Shown: positions 51,195 to 58,082 of the stretch, piece by piece | How the letters are laid out: every line of letters begins with the position of its first letter | How positions within the stretch are numbered: the stretch's first letter is position 1 | Source: Flavobacterium jejuense | GTDB taxonomy: Bacteria > Bacteroidota > Bacteroidia > Flavobacteriales > Flavobacteriaceae | Assembly (NCBI RefSeq): GCF_006491595.2 | Contig: NZ_VEVQ02000019.1 | Span: 18,687 to 82,686, forward strand | DNA length: 64,000 nucleotides | Reading direction: 5' to 3' | Notes under the pieces: generated by a model | Seen by the model: only the letters and a program-made list of their open reading frames with translations | Databases searched by the model: none | What the model was told of the DNA's origin: nothing | Made by a program: the position numbers and the translations under genes

Positions 51195-51425
51195 ATGAAA
51201 AAACAAGAATTAAAGAAGCCTTTTTTTGCGAATTTTTTAGAAAATCAATTGACTAAAGAAGGGTCAAATGAAGTACAGGGTGGTGTAACTTCTAGAACAG
51301 AAGATATATATCAAACACTAAAATACCCTTCTGATAGCGATGAAGATACAACTAAACCAGCTTTAGATTTAGCGCATACATTAAAATATCCTTCAGATAA
51401 TGATGAAGGTGGAGCTAGTAGTTAA
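51195..51425 (+). CDS. Microviridin-type graspetide precursor with two core repeats
   Basis: 76 residues. The leader contains PFFANFLENQ (9-18), matching the PFFARFLE helix that recruits ATP-grasp ligases in microviridins. A Gly-Gly site at 29-30 (EVQGG) suggests cleavage by a C39 peptidase. Two cores follow: TLKYPSDSDE (41-50) and TLKYPSDNDE (62-71). Each has the microviridin set Thr, Lys, Tyr-Pro, Ser, Asp and two acids. By analogy, ester links would join Thr41-Asp47 and Ser46-Asp49, and an amide Lys43-Glu50; likewise Thr62-Asp68, Ser67-Asp70 and Lys64-Glu71. Products of this class inhibit serine proteases; the residue after Thr (Leu) in the inhibitory loop sets specificity. Two ATP-grasp genes follow. 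Confidence 0.93.
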   Translation: MKKQELKKPFFANFLENQLTKEGSNEVQGGVTSRTEDIYQTLKYPSDSDEDTTKPALDLAHTLKYPSDNDEGGASS

Positions 51426-51445
51426 TGTATCATAAAAAAAGTATG

Positions 51446-51480
51446 AAGAGTAGCAATTTAACTGCTACTCTTTGTTTTTT
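51446..51480 (+). terminator. Attenuator-like hairpin between precursor and ligase genes
   Basis: AAGAGTAGCA (51446-51455) and TGCTACTCTT (51463-51472) form a perfect 10-bp stem with a 7-base loop, then TGTTTTTT. It would stop most transcripts after the precursor and let a fraction continue into the ligases. Confidence 0.8.
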
Positions 51481-51533
51481 AATTCATTAAAAAAAGAATA
51501 CATGCAGATTTTTCTGATTGTAAATAAATTGCT

Positions 51534-52529
51534 ATGATTTTATGTATAAGCCATAGTAAGGATTATTATACTATTGATATTGTAATAAAACGTTTAAAAG
51601 AATTAGGAGAAAACGTCTACAGATTAAATTCTGATGATTTTTCTAGAAAACTATCTATCTCATATAAAAATACACTTGGTGAACCAATATTAGAAATAAT
51701 TGATGGGTCAAATCATATTACTTCAAATTTGATTGAAGCAGTTTGGTATAGAAAATTGTGGGAGATTACGGTTCCTGAAGATTTAGATAAATCTTATAAA
51801 GCAATATATCTACAGGAATATAATACTATGAGAACTTTATTTTTTGATTCGTTAAAAAATAAGGTATGGATTAATCCAATAGAGATTGATCACAGTATAG
51901 GTGCAAATAAAGTTGAGCAATTAAGATTGGCTCAAAAAGCAGGTCTTATTATACCAGAAAGTGTTTTTACAAACAATAGTGAAGTAGTTAAACATTTCTT
52001 TTATAATGTATGTAATAAGCAAGTTATTGCTAAATTACATGGTTCATTATCTAGAAGTATGGAAGGAAACACTCCTTTTTTTCCAACGACACTTGTTCTT
52101 GAAGAACATTTGCAACAATTAAGTGATAGTTTAGAATATTGTCCAATGATTTTTCAAAGAAAGATTGAAAAACAATATGAATTAAGAGTAATTTATGTTG
52201 ATGAAACATTCTTTGTAGGTAAGATAAATGCAACATTATCAGAAACAGGTAAAATTGATTGGCGAGCAACTAAAGAAGGAAATATTGGTTGGGATGTTTA
52301 TGAATTGCCAAAAGATGTTTGTTCTTCAATTACTAAAATGATGAAAAGCATGGGATTACTTTTTGGAGCAATAGATGTTATTAGACAAAAAGACGGACAG
52401 TATGTTTTTTTAGAAGTAAATCCACAAGGAGAATGGGGAATGCTTCAAAGGGATTTAGGATACCCAATAGGTGAAACAATTGCTGAAAAACTAGTGGAAA
52501 GAAGAAATAAAAGAAAAAATATAGAATAG
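51534..52529 (+). CDS. Graspetide ATP-grasp ligase, MdnB/MvdC-like (lactam-forming)
   Basis: 331 residues. The start MILCISHSKDYYTIDIVI, the WYRKLW motif at 71-76, the paired Glu and Arg of QYELRVIYVDETFFVG and the ATP/Mg site FLEVNPQGEWGML (Glu294, Asn296) match the MvdC/MdnB group of microviridin maturases. MdnB-type enzymes form the Lys-Glu amide after the esters are made. ATP-grasp fold, cytoplasmic. It starts 108 bp after the precursor stop, beyond the hairpin. Assignment of lactam versus lactone function is by sequence resemblance. Confidence 0.88.
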   Translation: MILCISHSKDYYTIDIVIKRLKELGENVYRLNSDDFSRKLSISYKNTLGEPILEIIDGSNHITSNLIEAVWYRKLWEITVPEDLDKSYKAIYLQEYNTMRTLFFDSLKNKVWINPIEIDHSIGANKVEQLRLAQKAGLIIPESVFTNNSEVVKHFFYNVCNKQVIAKLHGSLSRSMEGNTPFFPTTLVLEEHLQQLSDSLEYCPMIFQRKIEKQYELRVIYVDETFFVGKINATLSETGKIDWRATKEGNIGWDVYELPKDVCSSITKMMKSMGLLFGAIDVIRQKDGQYVFLEVNPQGEWGMLQRDLGYPIGETIAEKLVERRNKRKNIE

Positions 52530-52562
52530 AAGATTTTGATAATTTTTTAAAAATTAAGATAT

Positions 52563-53579
52563 ATGAAAAAAGTATTGATTATTACCCACAGTAGGGATAA
52601 TGAATGCGTCACAATCATCTCTAATAAGATTAAAGAGATGGGAGGATATCCTATTCGTTTCAATGTAGACGAATATCCTACTAAATATTCATTAAGTTCT
52701 TGTTATGAAGACAAGCAATGGAAAGTTTTTTTAGACTATGAAGGACATAGAGAATCTTTACATGATATTGAATCTTTGTGGTATAGAAGAAGTCATAATT
52801 TAGGAGATGGATTAAATTCAGTTCTTGATGGAGAATATTTAAGTAGTGTACACGGAGAAATTCGTGTTACTTTATATGGTATGCTTGAAAGTTTGAATTG
52901 TTTTCAAATAGGAAAGTATAGTTCTTATAGACGATTAGATAGTAAAGAAGAACAAATGAAGATTGCTTCTTTTTTAGGCTTGCTTGTTCCTGATACTTGC
53001 ATTACAAACAGTCCGGAAGAAGCTAATAAATTTGTTAAGGCACACCCAAATGGAGCAATTGTAAAAATGCAAAGTTCTTTTGCAATTTATAAAGACGGTT
53101 TTGAAAATGTTGTTTTTACTAATGTTGTAAAAGAAGAAGATTTAGAAAAAATAGATACACTTCAGTATTGTCCAATGCAATTTCAAGAAAAATTAGAAAA
53201 AGAAGTTGAATTGAGAGTTACTATTGTTGGAGATGAGATTTTTGCTTTTGCAGTAGATTCTCAAAAATTAGCAAATGCAAAAGTAGATTGGCGTAGAGAA
53301 GGAACTACATTGTTAAATGATTGGGTGCCATATGAATTGCCAGCCAATATAAAAAGCAAACTATTAGAAATGATGGATATTTATCAAATAAATTATGGAG
53401 CAATAGATATTATTGTGACACCAGATGATAAGTATTATTTCTTAGAAATTAATTCAGCTGGAGAGTTTTATTGGTTGGATAGACTAATAGATGGTGCAAT
53501 AACTACTCAAATGACGAAAGTACTATTAGGAGAAACTTTCAGACGTTATAAACCTGTTCTAGAAACAGCTATTTATTAA
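52563..53579 (+). CDS. Graspetide ATP-grasp ligase, MdnC/MvdD-like (lactone-forming)
   Basis: 338 residues. KKVLIITHSRDNECVT, SLWYRR (73-76), KMQSSFAIYKDG, QEKLEKEVELRVTIVGDE and FLEINSAGEFYWL (Glu295, Asn297) match the MvdD/MdnC group, which binds the precursor leader and forms the Thr-Asp and Ser-acid esters. ATP activates the side-chain carboxylates as acyl phosphates. It follows the first ligase by 33 bp and ends with a strong terminator, which closes the operon. No acetyltransferase (mdnD) or peptidase-exporter (mdnE) gene follows. Confidence 0.9.
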   Translation: MKKVLIITHSRDNECVTIISNKIKEMGGYPIRFNVDEYPTKYSLSSCYEDKQWKVFLDYEGHRESLHDIESLWYRRSHNLGDGLNSVLDGEYLSSVHGEIRVTLYGMLESLNCFQIGKYSSYRRLDSKEEQMKIASFLGLLVPDTCITNSPEEANKFVKAHPNGAIVKMQSSFAIYKDGFENVVFTNVVKEEDLEKIDTLQYCPMQFQEKLEKEVELRVTIVGDEIFAFAVDSQKLANAKVDWRREGTTLLNDWVPYELPANIKSKLLEMMDIYQINYGAIDIIVTPDDKYYFLEINSAGEFYWLDRLIDGAITTQMTKVLLGETFRRYKPVLETAIY

Positions 53580-53601
53580 TAAATAAAGATGTCAATAAAC
53601 T

Positions 53602-53638
53602 AAAAGCCACTTATTAAATATATAATGAGTGGCTTTTT
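53602..53638 (+). terminator. Terminator of the graspetide operon
   Basis: AAAAGCCACTTATTA (53602-53616) and TAATGAGTGGCTTTT form a 15-bp stem with one mismatch, followed by T. Confidence 0.85.
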
Positions 53639-53691
53639 ATAAAAGCGATTTTTGTTTTTGATTTTGTATTTTTACCAATATTTTTATTTTT

Positions 53692-54192
53692 ATGAAACAT
53701 ATTTTCTCTTGCTTCTTTTTTCTTTGCTCTTTTTTCACCTACAGTCAAATCCAACATTGTGGTTATGATTTCACATCCTACATTGTTGTAAATGCACATG
53801 AAAACGGTGTTGTTGCAAATCCAGAAGACTTGAAGATTACCGTTGTTTCTGAAAATGGAACTGCAGTGATAAACGTTAATAATATGTACAGTTGGAACAA
53901 AGGAAATGAACCTATGGTCTTTACTCAAAATTATTTGGTGAGTAAAGCAGGAGAAAAAGAACGATATTTTTTTCCTTATGCGAAGGATAATTACTTTATT
54001 TCGGTTACCAATACATTTCCAGCTGAGAATTTTAGTATTAAAGTAGAAGATATCAATGGTATTTACAAAACCGCAACGATTCCTTTGCAAAGTTTTAATT
54101 TGTACATATTATGCTCAACAGAGAATCAAAAAGCAAAAATGTTTGGTAAAAGAACCAATAGTCCAGTTGAGGTTATTTTGGAGAAGGAGTAG
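53692..54192 (+). CDS. Secreted protein of unknown function
   Basis: 166 residues. The signal peptide ends FTYSQ. The mature protein is beta-rich with two Cys (HCGYDF, LCSTENQ) and an early FTSYIVVNAHENG strand, resembling small secreted flavobacterial proteins with a single Ig-like or transthyretin-like domain (inference). No named family recognised. The 24-nt block before its start (53655-53678) is identical to that before the cytochrome gene at 50435. Confidence 0.65.
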   Translation: MKHIFSCFFFLCSFFTYSQIQHCGYDFTSYIVVNAHENGVVANPEDLKITVVSENGTAVINVNNMYSWNKGNEPMVFTQNYLVSKAGEKERYFFPYAKDNYFISVTNTFPAENFSIKVEDINGIYKTATIPLQSFNLYILCSTENQKAKMFGKRTNSPVEVILEKE

Positions 54193-54228
54193 TGTTTGAT
54201 AGTTTGGTATAATTCATTAAAAGTGAGA

Positions 54229-54687
54229 ATGATTTTACATGCTTTATATTTCTTTTTTTATGTTAAGTTTCCAGAAAGTTGGATTGAATTCCTTATCAAC
54301 AAAAAAAGAGTACAAATTTTAAAAGTAATTGCTAAAAAAGGGCATTATAAAAATAGAATGCAAATTGCTGAACAATTGGAGCAATTAAATGATATAGGAA
54401 AATTAGAGCTTCTTCCGATTTTAATAAATGATTCAATTGAATTTATTTTTGAGAAAACGACTGTGGTTTCCGAAACTTTGTTTTTAAAGAAAGATTTGAA
54501 AGCTAAGATTGAAGAACGAAAAATATATTGGTTAAATAAAAAAAATGCTGAAGAAAAACAAAAGGGCATTACTTCTGAAAACTTAAAAAACACGTCAAAC
54601 TTTAAGCGTAAATTTGGTTCAGGAGAATCTTTAAAAAATGCTAAAGAAATGTTGAAAAAACCTATGAATACTGGAAAATGGTTTTGA
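54229..54687 (+). CDS. Hypothetical basic protein
   Basis: 152 residues from the ATG at 54229; a TTG at 54196 would add 11 residues. N-terminal hydrophobic part (ILHALYFFFYVKF), then a helical, Lys/Glu-rich soluble region with RMQIAEQLEQLNDIGKLELL and a Lys/Gly-rich tail (FKRKFGSGESLKNAKEML). No known domain. It is in a group of small lineage-specific genes. Confidence 0.5.
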   Translation: MILHALYFFFYVKFPESWIEFLINKKRVQILKVIAKKGHYKNRMQIAEQLEQLNDIGKLELLPILINDSIEFIFEKTTVVSETLFLKKDLKAKIEERKIYWLNKKNAEEKQKGITSENLKNTSNFKRKFGSGESLKNAKEMLKKPMNTGKWF

Positions 54688-54733
54688 AGAAACTAGTTGA
54701 AGGTGTTTATTGGAAGCTTTAATTTGAATTGTA

Positions 54734-55066
54734 ATGAGCAAAAATAGTAGTATACAATTTCAAGATTATTTTAAATTGTATGTTTTATTCAAGGATAAAA
54801 TTATTTTTGAAGAGTTATTATTTAAAAATGATATCAAATTTTGCAATGATGATAATGAAATTTTAAATGATAGTTGTCGTTACTTTTTATTAAATAAAGA
54901 TCGAAACAAAATTGATAAATTATTGATTGGTAATAAAATTATTGCAAGTACTGAAACGATTCCAACTTATGATTATAGAGAAAACATAAAAGTTCAAAGA
55001 ATATTTTTTTTAGTTATTTTAGTTGTTATTGTGTTAATGGTAATTGCGATTTTTATTTTTGATTGA
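54734..55066 (+). CDS. Hypothetical tail-anchored membrane protein
   Basis: 110 residues: a soluble N-terminal part with a signal-transducing-protein-like region (FEELLFKNDIKFCNDDNEI) similar to DUF2007-type domains, and one C-terminal span (about 89-108). The resemblance is weak; family not recognised. Confidence 0.5.
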   Translation: MSKNSSIQFQDYFKLYVLFKDKIIFEELLFKNDIKFCNDDNEILNDSCRYFLLNKDRNKIDKLLIGNKIIASTETIPTYDYRENIKVQRIFFLVILVVIVLMVIAIFIFD

Positions 55067-55105
55067 AATTAATCAGCTAGGTCACTTTTGTTGTAATTTT
55101 ATTTT

Positions 55106-55585
55106 TTATTCCATTGATCTGTATAAGTCTGATAGTTCTTTTTTTATTTTTTTTAAATTCGCTTTTATCTTTTTAAAAGCCAAAAATAAATAGAAATAAA
55201 TTAGACTTAGAATTAAGAGAACTGGTAAAATATTTAATTTCAGTAATAATAAAAAGCAATAAATCAATAACAAACTCATAATTGTAATATTGATAAGAAA
55301 TCTAAAGTAAGATATGCCTTGAATAGTTGTTTTAACTGAAAGTAAATCATTCACATTTTTAAAACTTAAATTTATAAAAGTTTTTACTTGGTATGTTTTA
55401 AATCCAAAACCACTTTCTTTTTCTCTAAACTCCATAGAATTTTGATAAAAATTACCAACATATTTAATTTTGTCGCTTGCTATTAAGAAATAATCTGTTT
55501 TAAAGCTGCTATCGGTTGCAACTTTTATTTTTTTTATAAAATCTTCTTTTAATTGATGTTTTTTTAAAAAATCGTCTAATAGCAT
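55106..55585 (-). CDS. Hypothetical two-span membrane protein
   Basis: 159 residues. The N-terminal 90 residues are soluble (FLKKHQLKEDFIKKIKVAT ... FGFKTYQVKTFINLSF) and two adjacent spans lie at about 94-132. The C-terminal tail is Lys-rich. No named family. Confidence 0.5.
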   Translation of the reverse strand: MLLDDFLKKHQLKEDFIKKIKVATDSSFKTDYFLIASDKIKYVGNFYQNSMEFREKESGFGFKTYQVKTFINLSFKNVNDLLSVKTTIQGISYFRFLINITIMSLLLIYCFLLLLKLNILPVLLILSLIYFYLFLAFKKIKANLKKIKKELSDLYRSME

Positions 55586-55671
55586 ATGTTTTTTAAGAAT
55601 ATATTCTTTATTTTTTTGAATGTTTGGTGATTTTTTTGTTTTAAAACGTATTTTAAATGGGTTCTGAGTGT

Positions 55672-56070
55672 TTAGTTTTTACTTTGTATTATTTTAAAAT
55701 AGTTTTCTATTTCTTTGTCATTTAAGTCTTTTTCTAAATCACTAATATAGATTGATTTAAGACCAACTCTTTCAAAGACTTCTTCAATTACTCTTATTTC
55801 TACTTCAGAAAGACCATTTTTATTCATTTCCTTTTGATGAATCAAAGCTTTTGTGTTGAAATTAATTAGATTTAATTGTTTAAAAGTAGTTTTATAAAAT
55901 GTTACTGCTTTATTAAAATCAGCAATTAATAAACGATCGTTGTTAAAAGGAATTTCTGATACACTTTGATGGTTTTTTTGTGTGTCTATGTCTTTAATTG
56001 CTACATTATTTTTGTATAATTGGATGTAAAGTCTTCTTTTTTTGAATTTTTGAATTATATTTTTTAGCAT
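55672..56070 (-). CDS. Hypothetical soluble protein
   Basis: 132 residues, basic N-terminus (KNIIQKFKKRRLYIQLYKNN), mixed alpha/beta thereafter with LLIADFNKAVTFYKTTFKQL and a helical tail. This resembles the N-terminal fold of rod-shape or YjaA-type proteins only weakly; no function assigned. Confidence 0.45.
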   Translation of the reverse strand: MLKNIIQKFKKRRLYIQLYKNNVAIKDIDTQKNHQSVSEIPFNNDRLLIADFNKAVTFYKTTFKQLNLINFNTKALIHQKEMNKNGLSEVEIRVIEEVFERVGLKSIYISDLEKDLNDKEIENYFKIIQSKN

Positions 56071-56122
56071 AAAGGCTTAATTTATTGACTACTGAGGCCA
56101 AATATACTGGAAACTAATGTAA

Positions 56123-56677
56123 TTACTTCCACTTAATCCCACAACCCATACTTGGTTTTTGTACTTCGTTTAAATGTCTGTTGTAAATAATGCTATCAAT
56201 AGCATTTCTTAAATCGCTTCCACTTACTGGAATGCCGTTTCCGGGTCTAGAGTCGTCTAATTGCCCTCTGTAAACCAATCTGTCTTCTGCATCAAATAAA
56301 TAGAAATCGGGTGTGCAAGCTGCATCATAAGCTTTGGCAACTTGCTGACTTTCGTCATATAAATAAGGAAAATCAATTTTATGTTCTAGCGCAAAATCAG
56401 CCATTTTTTCTGGAGCATCTTGTGGGTATTTTACCACATCATTACTAGAAATAGCAACAATGCCCAATCCTTGTACGCGATAATCATTAGCAATCATCAC
56501 AATTTCGTCAATTACATGTAATACAAACGGACAATGATTGCAAATAAACATAACTAAAGTTCCTTTATGACCTTTGCATTCGCTAAAATTAAAATTGGTA
56601 TTAAAATTGGTTGCAGGTAATAAAAAGTTAGTTGCCTTGCTACCTAGAGCTAACATATTTGATGGAGTATTTGCCAT
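56123..56677 (-). CDS. Thioredoxin-fold redoxin (AhpC/TSA type)
   Basis: 184 residues. VMFICNHCPFVLHVIDEIV has a CxxC pair (CNHC) in the thioredoxin-like active-site position; YDAACTPDFYLFDAEDRLVYRG includes the cis-Pro and the AxCTPD loop. Such proteins are reported as thioredoxin-family peroxiredoxin-like proteins of unknown partner. No signal peptide, so cytoplasmic. Confidence 0.85.
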   Translation of the reverse strand: MANTPSNMLALGSKATNFLLPATNFNTNFNFSECKGHKGTLVMFICNHCPFVLHVIDEIVMIANDYRVQGLGIVAISSNDVVKYPQDAPEKMADFALEHKIDFPYLYDESQQVAKAYDAACTPDFYLFDAEDRLVYRGQLDDSRPGNGIPVSGSDLRNAIDSIIYNRHLNEVQKPSMGCGIKWK

Positions 56678-56795
56678 TGTAAAATTAGGAATTAGAAGTT
56701 AGAATACAGAAATAGTACCTCTGTTATTATTATACGTAGTATTTGTGAATTTGTTACAAAATGGTTAGTTTTATATACAAACAATATCGGTAATT

Positions 56796-57257
56796 ATGAA
56801 AAATTTAAATGATTGGTTTACAGAATACAGTGTGAGTCATCAAAATATGACCAATAAAAAAATTCATTATATCTGTGTGCCTTTAATCTTTTTCTCTGTG
56901 GTGGGATTGATTATGAGTATTCCTAATAATTTGCTTTCTCCTTTAGTGAGAATTCATCCTATAATGGGTAATTGGGCTTTTATTATAATGATTTTGGTGT
57001 TGCTTTTTTATTTTAGATTGTCGTTGCAAATGGGTTTGAAAATGATGATTTTTACGCTTTTGTGCTTAATTGGGAATGATTGGATTGGACAAAAAGTGTC
57101 ATTAGCATGGTTTTCATTGGCAGTTTTTGCTGTTGGATGGATTGGTCAGTTTTATGGTCATAAAATTGAAGGTAAAAAACCTTCTTTTTTTAAAGATTTG
57201 CAGTTTTTATTAATTGGCCCAGCTTGGGTTATACAATCAGTTTTTAATGGAAAATAA
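56796..57257 (+). CDS. DUF962 (Mpo1-like) membrane protein
   Basis: 153 residues with four spans. DWFTEYSVSHQNMTNKKIHYICVPL is the conserved N-terminus of DUF962 (YGL010w/Mpo1), and GQFYGHKIEGKKPS provides the second His motif. The yeast relative is an Fe(II)-dependent dioxygenase acting on 2-hydroxy fatty acids; in bacteria the role is unproved. It overlaps the next gene by 11 bases. Confidence 0.85.
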   Translation: MKNLNDWFTEYSVSHQNMTNKKIHYICVPLIFFSVVGLIMSIPNNLLSPLVRIHPIMGNWAFIIMILVLLFYFRLSLQMGLKMMIFTLLCLIGNDWIGQKVSLAWFSLAVFAVGWIGQFYGHKIEGKKPSFFKDLQFLLIGPAWVIQSVFNGK

Positions 57258-57591
57258 TACAATTACTTGGGGTGATTTTGAAAAAGTTGAAATTAGAGTT
57301 GGGACAATAATTGCTGCAACTGATTTTCTAAAAGCAAGAAAACCAGCATATCAGTTACAAATTGATTTTGGTACTGAGATTGGAATTAAAAAATCATCAG
57401 CTCAAATAAAAACGCATTATAAAGAAGAGGATTTAATTGGTAAACAAATCATTGCTGTGGTTAATTTTCCTAAGAAGCAAATTGGGAATTTTATGAGTGA
57501 ATGTTTGGTGTTGGGTTTAGTAGGTGAAGGTAATGATGTAGTTTTATTATCACCAGATATACTTGTTCCTAATGGTTTAAGGATGGCATAA
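57247..57591 (+). CDS. CsaA-like tRNA-binding protein
   Basis: 114 residues from MENNTITWGDFEKVEIRVG; the in-frame ATG at 57214 lies inside the DUF962 gene. An OB fold of the EMAP/CsaA type: KVEIRVGTIIAATDFLKARKPAYQL, IKTHYKEEDLIGKQIIAVVNF and MSECLVLGL. CsaA binds tRNA and has chaperone-like properties. The ATG overlaps the upstream gene, so the two are translationally coupled. A terminator follows. Confidence 0.88.
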   Translation: MENNTITWGDFEKVEIRVGTIIAATDFLKARKPAYQLQIDFGTEIGIKKSSAQIKTHYKEEDLIGKQIIAVVNFPKKQIGNFMSECLVLGLVGEGNDVVLLSPDILVPNGLRMA

Positions 57592-57593
57592 AA

Positions 57594-57620
57594 AAAGTCC
57601 GATATAATCGGACTTCTATT
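57594..57620. terminator. Bidirectional terminator
   Basis: AAGTCCGAT and ATCGGACTT form a perfect stem with a 3-base loop between convergent genes. Confidence 0.85.
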
Positions 57621-57637
57621 TTTTCTAAAAAAAATGA

Positions 57638-58012
57638 TTAAATATCATCAAAATCTATATTAGTGAAACTGTCTGTTGAAGGAGTTTCTGAAGCGGATTC
57701 TGTATAAACTTCTTTTTTGAAATCTTTTTGGTGTCTTTCAGAAATAACTTCTTCTCCTTTTTGAGAGACTACGAAATCAGTCATTTCATCTAGGATTTCT
57801 TTAAAAGCAACAAAATCTTCTTTGTATAAATAGATTTTATGTTTCTTAAAATGATAAGAACCATCTTCTTCTGTAAATTTTTTACTTTCAGTAATGGTAA
57901 TGTAATAATCATCAGCTTTTGTAGCTCTTACATCGAAGAAATATGTTCTTCTTCCAGCTCTTAATACCTTAGAAAAGATATCTTCTTTTTCTAACATGTC
58001 ATTTTCTCTCAT
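57638..58012 (-). CDS. DUF3276 (PUR-domain) protein
   Basis: 124 residues from MRENDMLEKEDIFSKVLRAG; an alternative Met 5 codons later is possible, and the ORF extends 5 codons earlier. The region IFSKVLRAGRRTYFFDVRATKADDYYITITESKK is the PUR-alpha-like repeat, known to bind single-stranded DNA or RNA in Bacteroidota and Borrelia. The C-terminal tail is acidic and Ser/Thr-rich (SASETPSTDSFTNIDFDDI). Likely abundant nucleic-acid-binding protein. Confidence 0.87.
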   Translation of the reverse strand: MRENDMLEKEDIFSKVLRAGRRTYFFDVRATKADDYYITITESKKFTEEDGSYHFKKHKIYLYKEDFVAFKEILDEMTDFVVSQKGEEVISERHQKDFKKEVYTESASETPSTDSFTNIDFDDI

Positions 58013-58082
58013 AATCCAAACTGTCAATTTTTAGTTTTATCGTTTTCCAAAAGTCTAAAAAAAAAATGTATAAAGCAATAAT

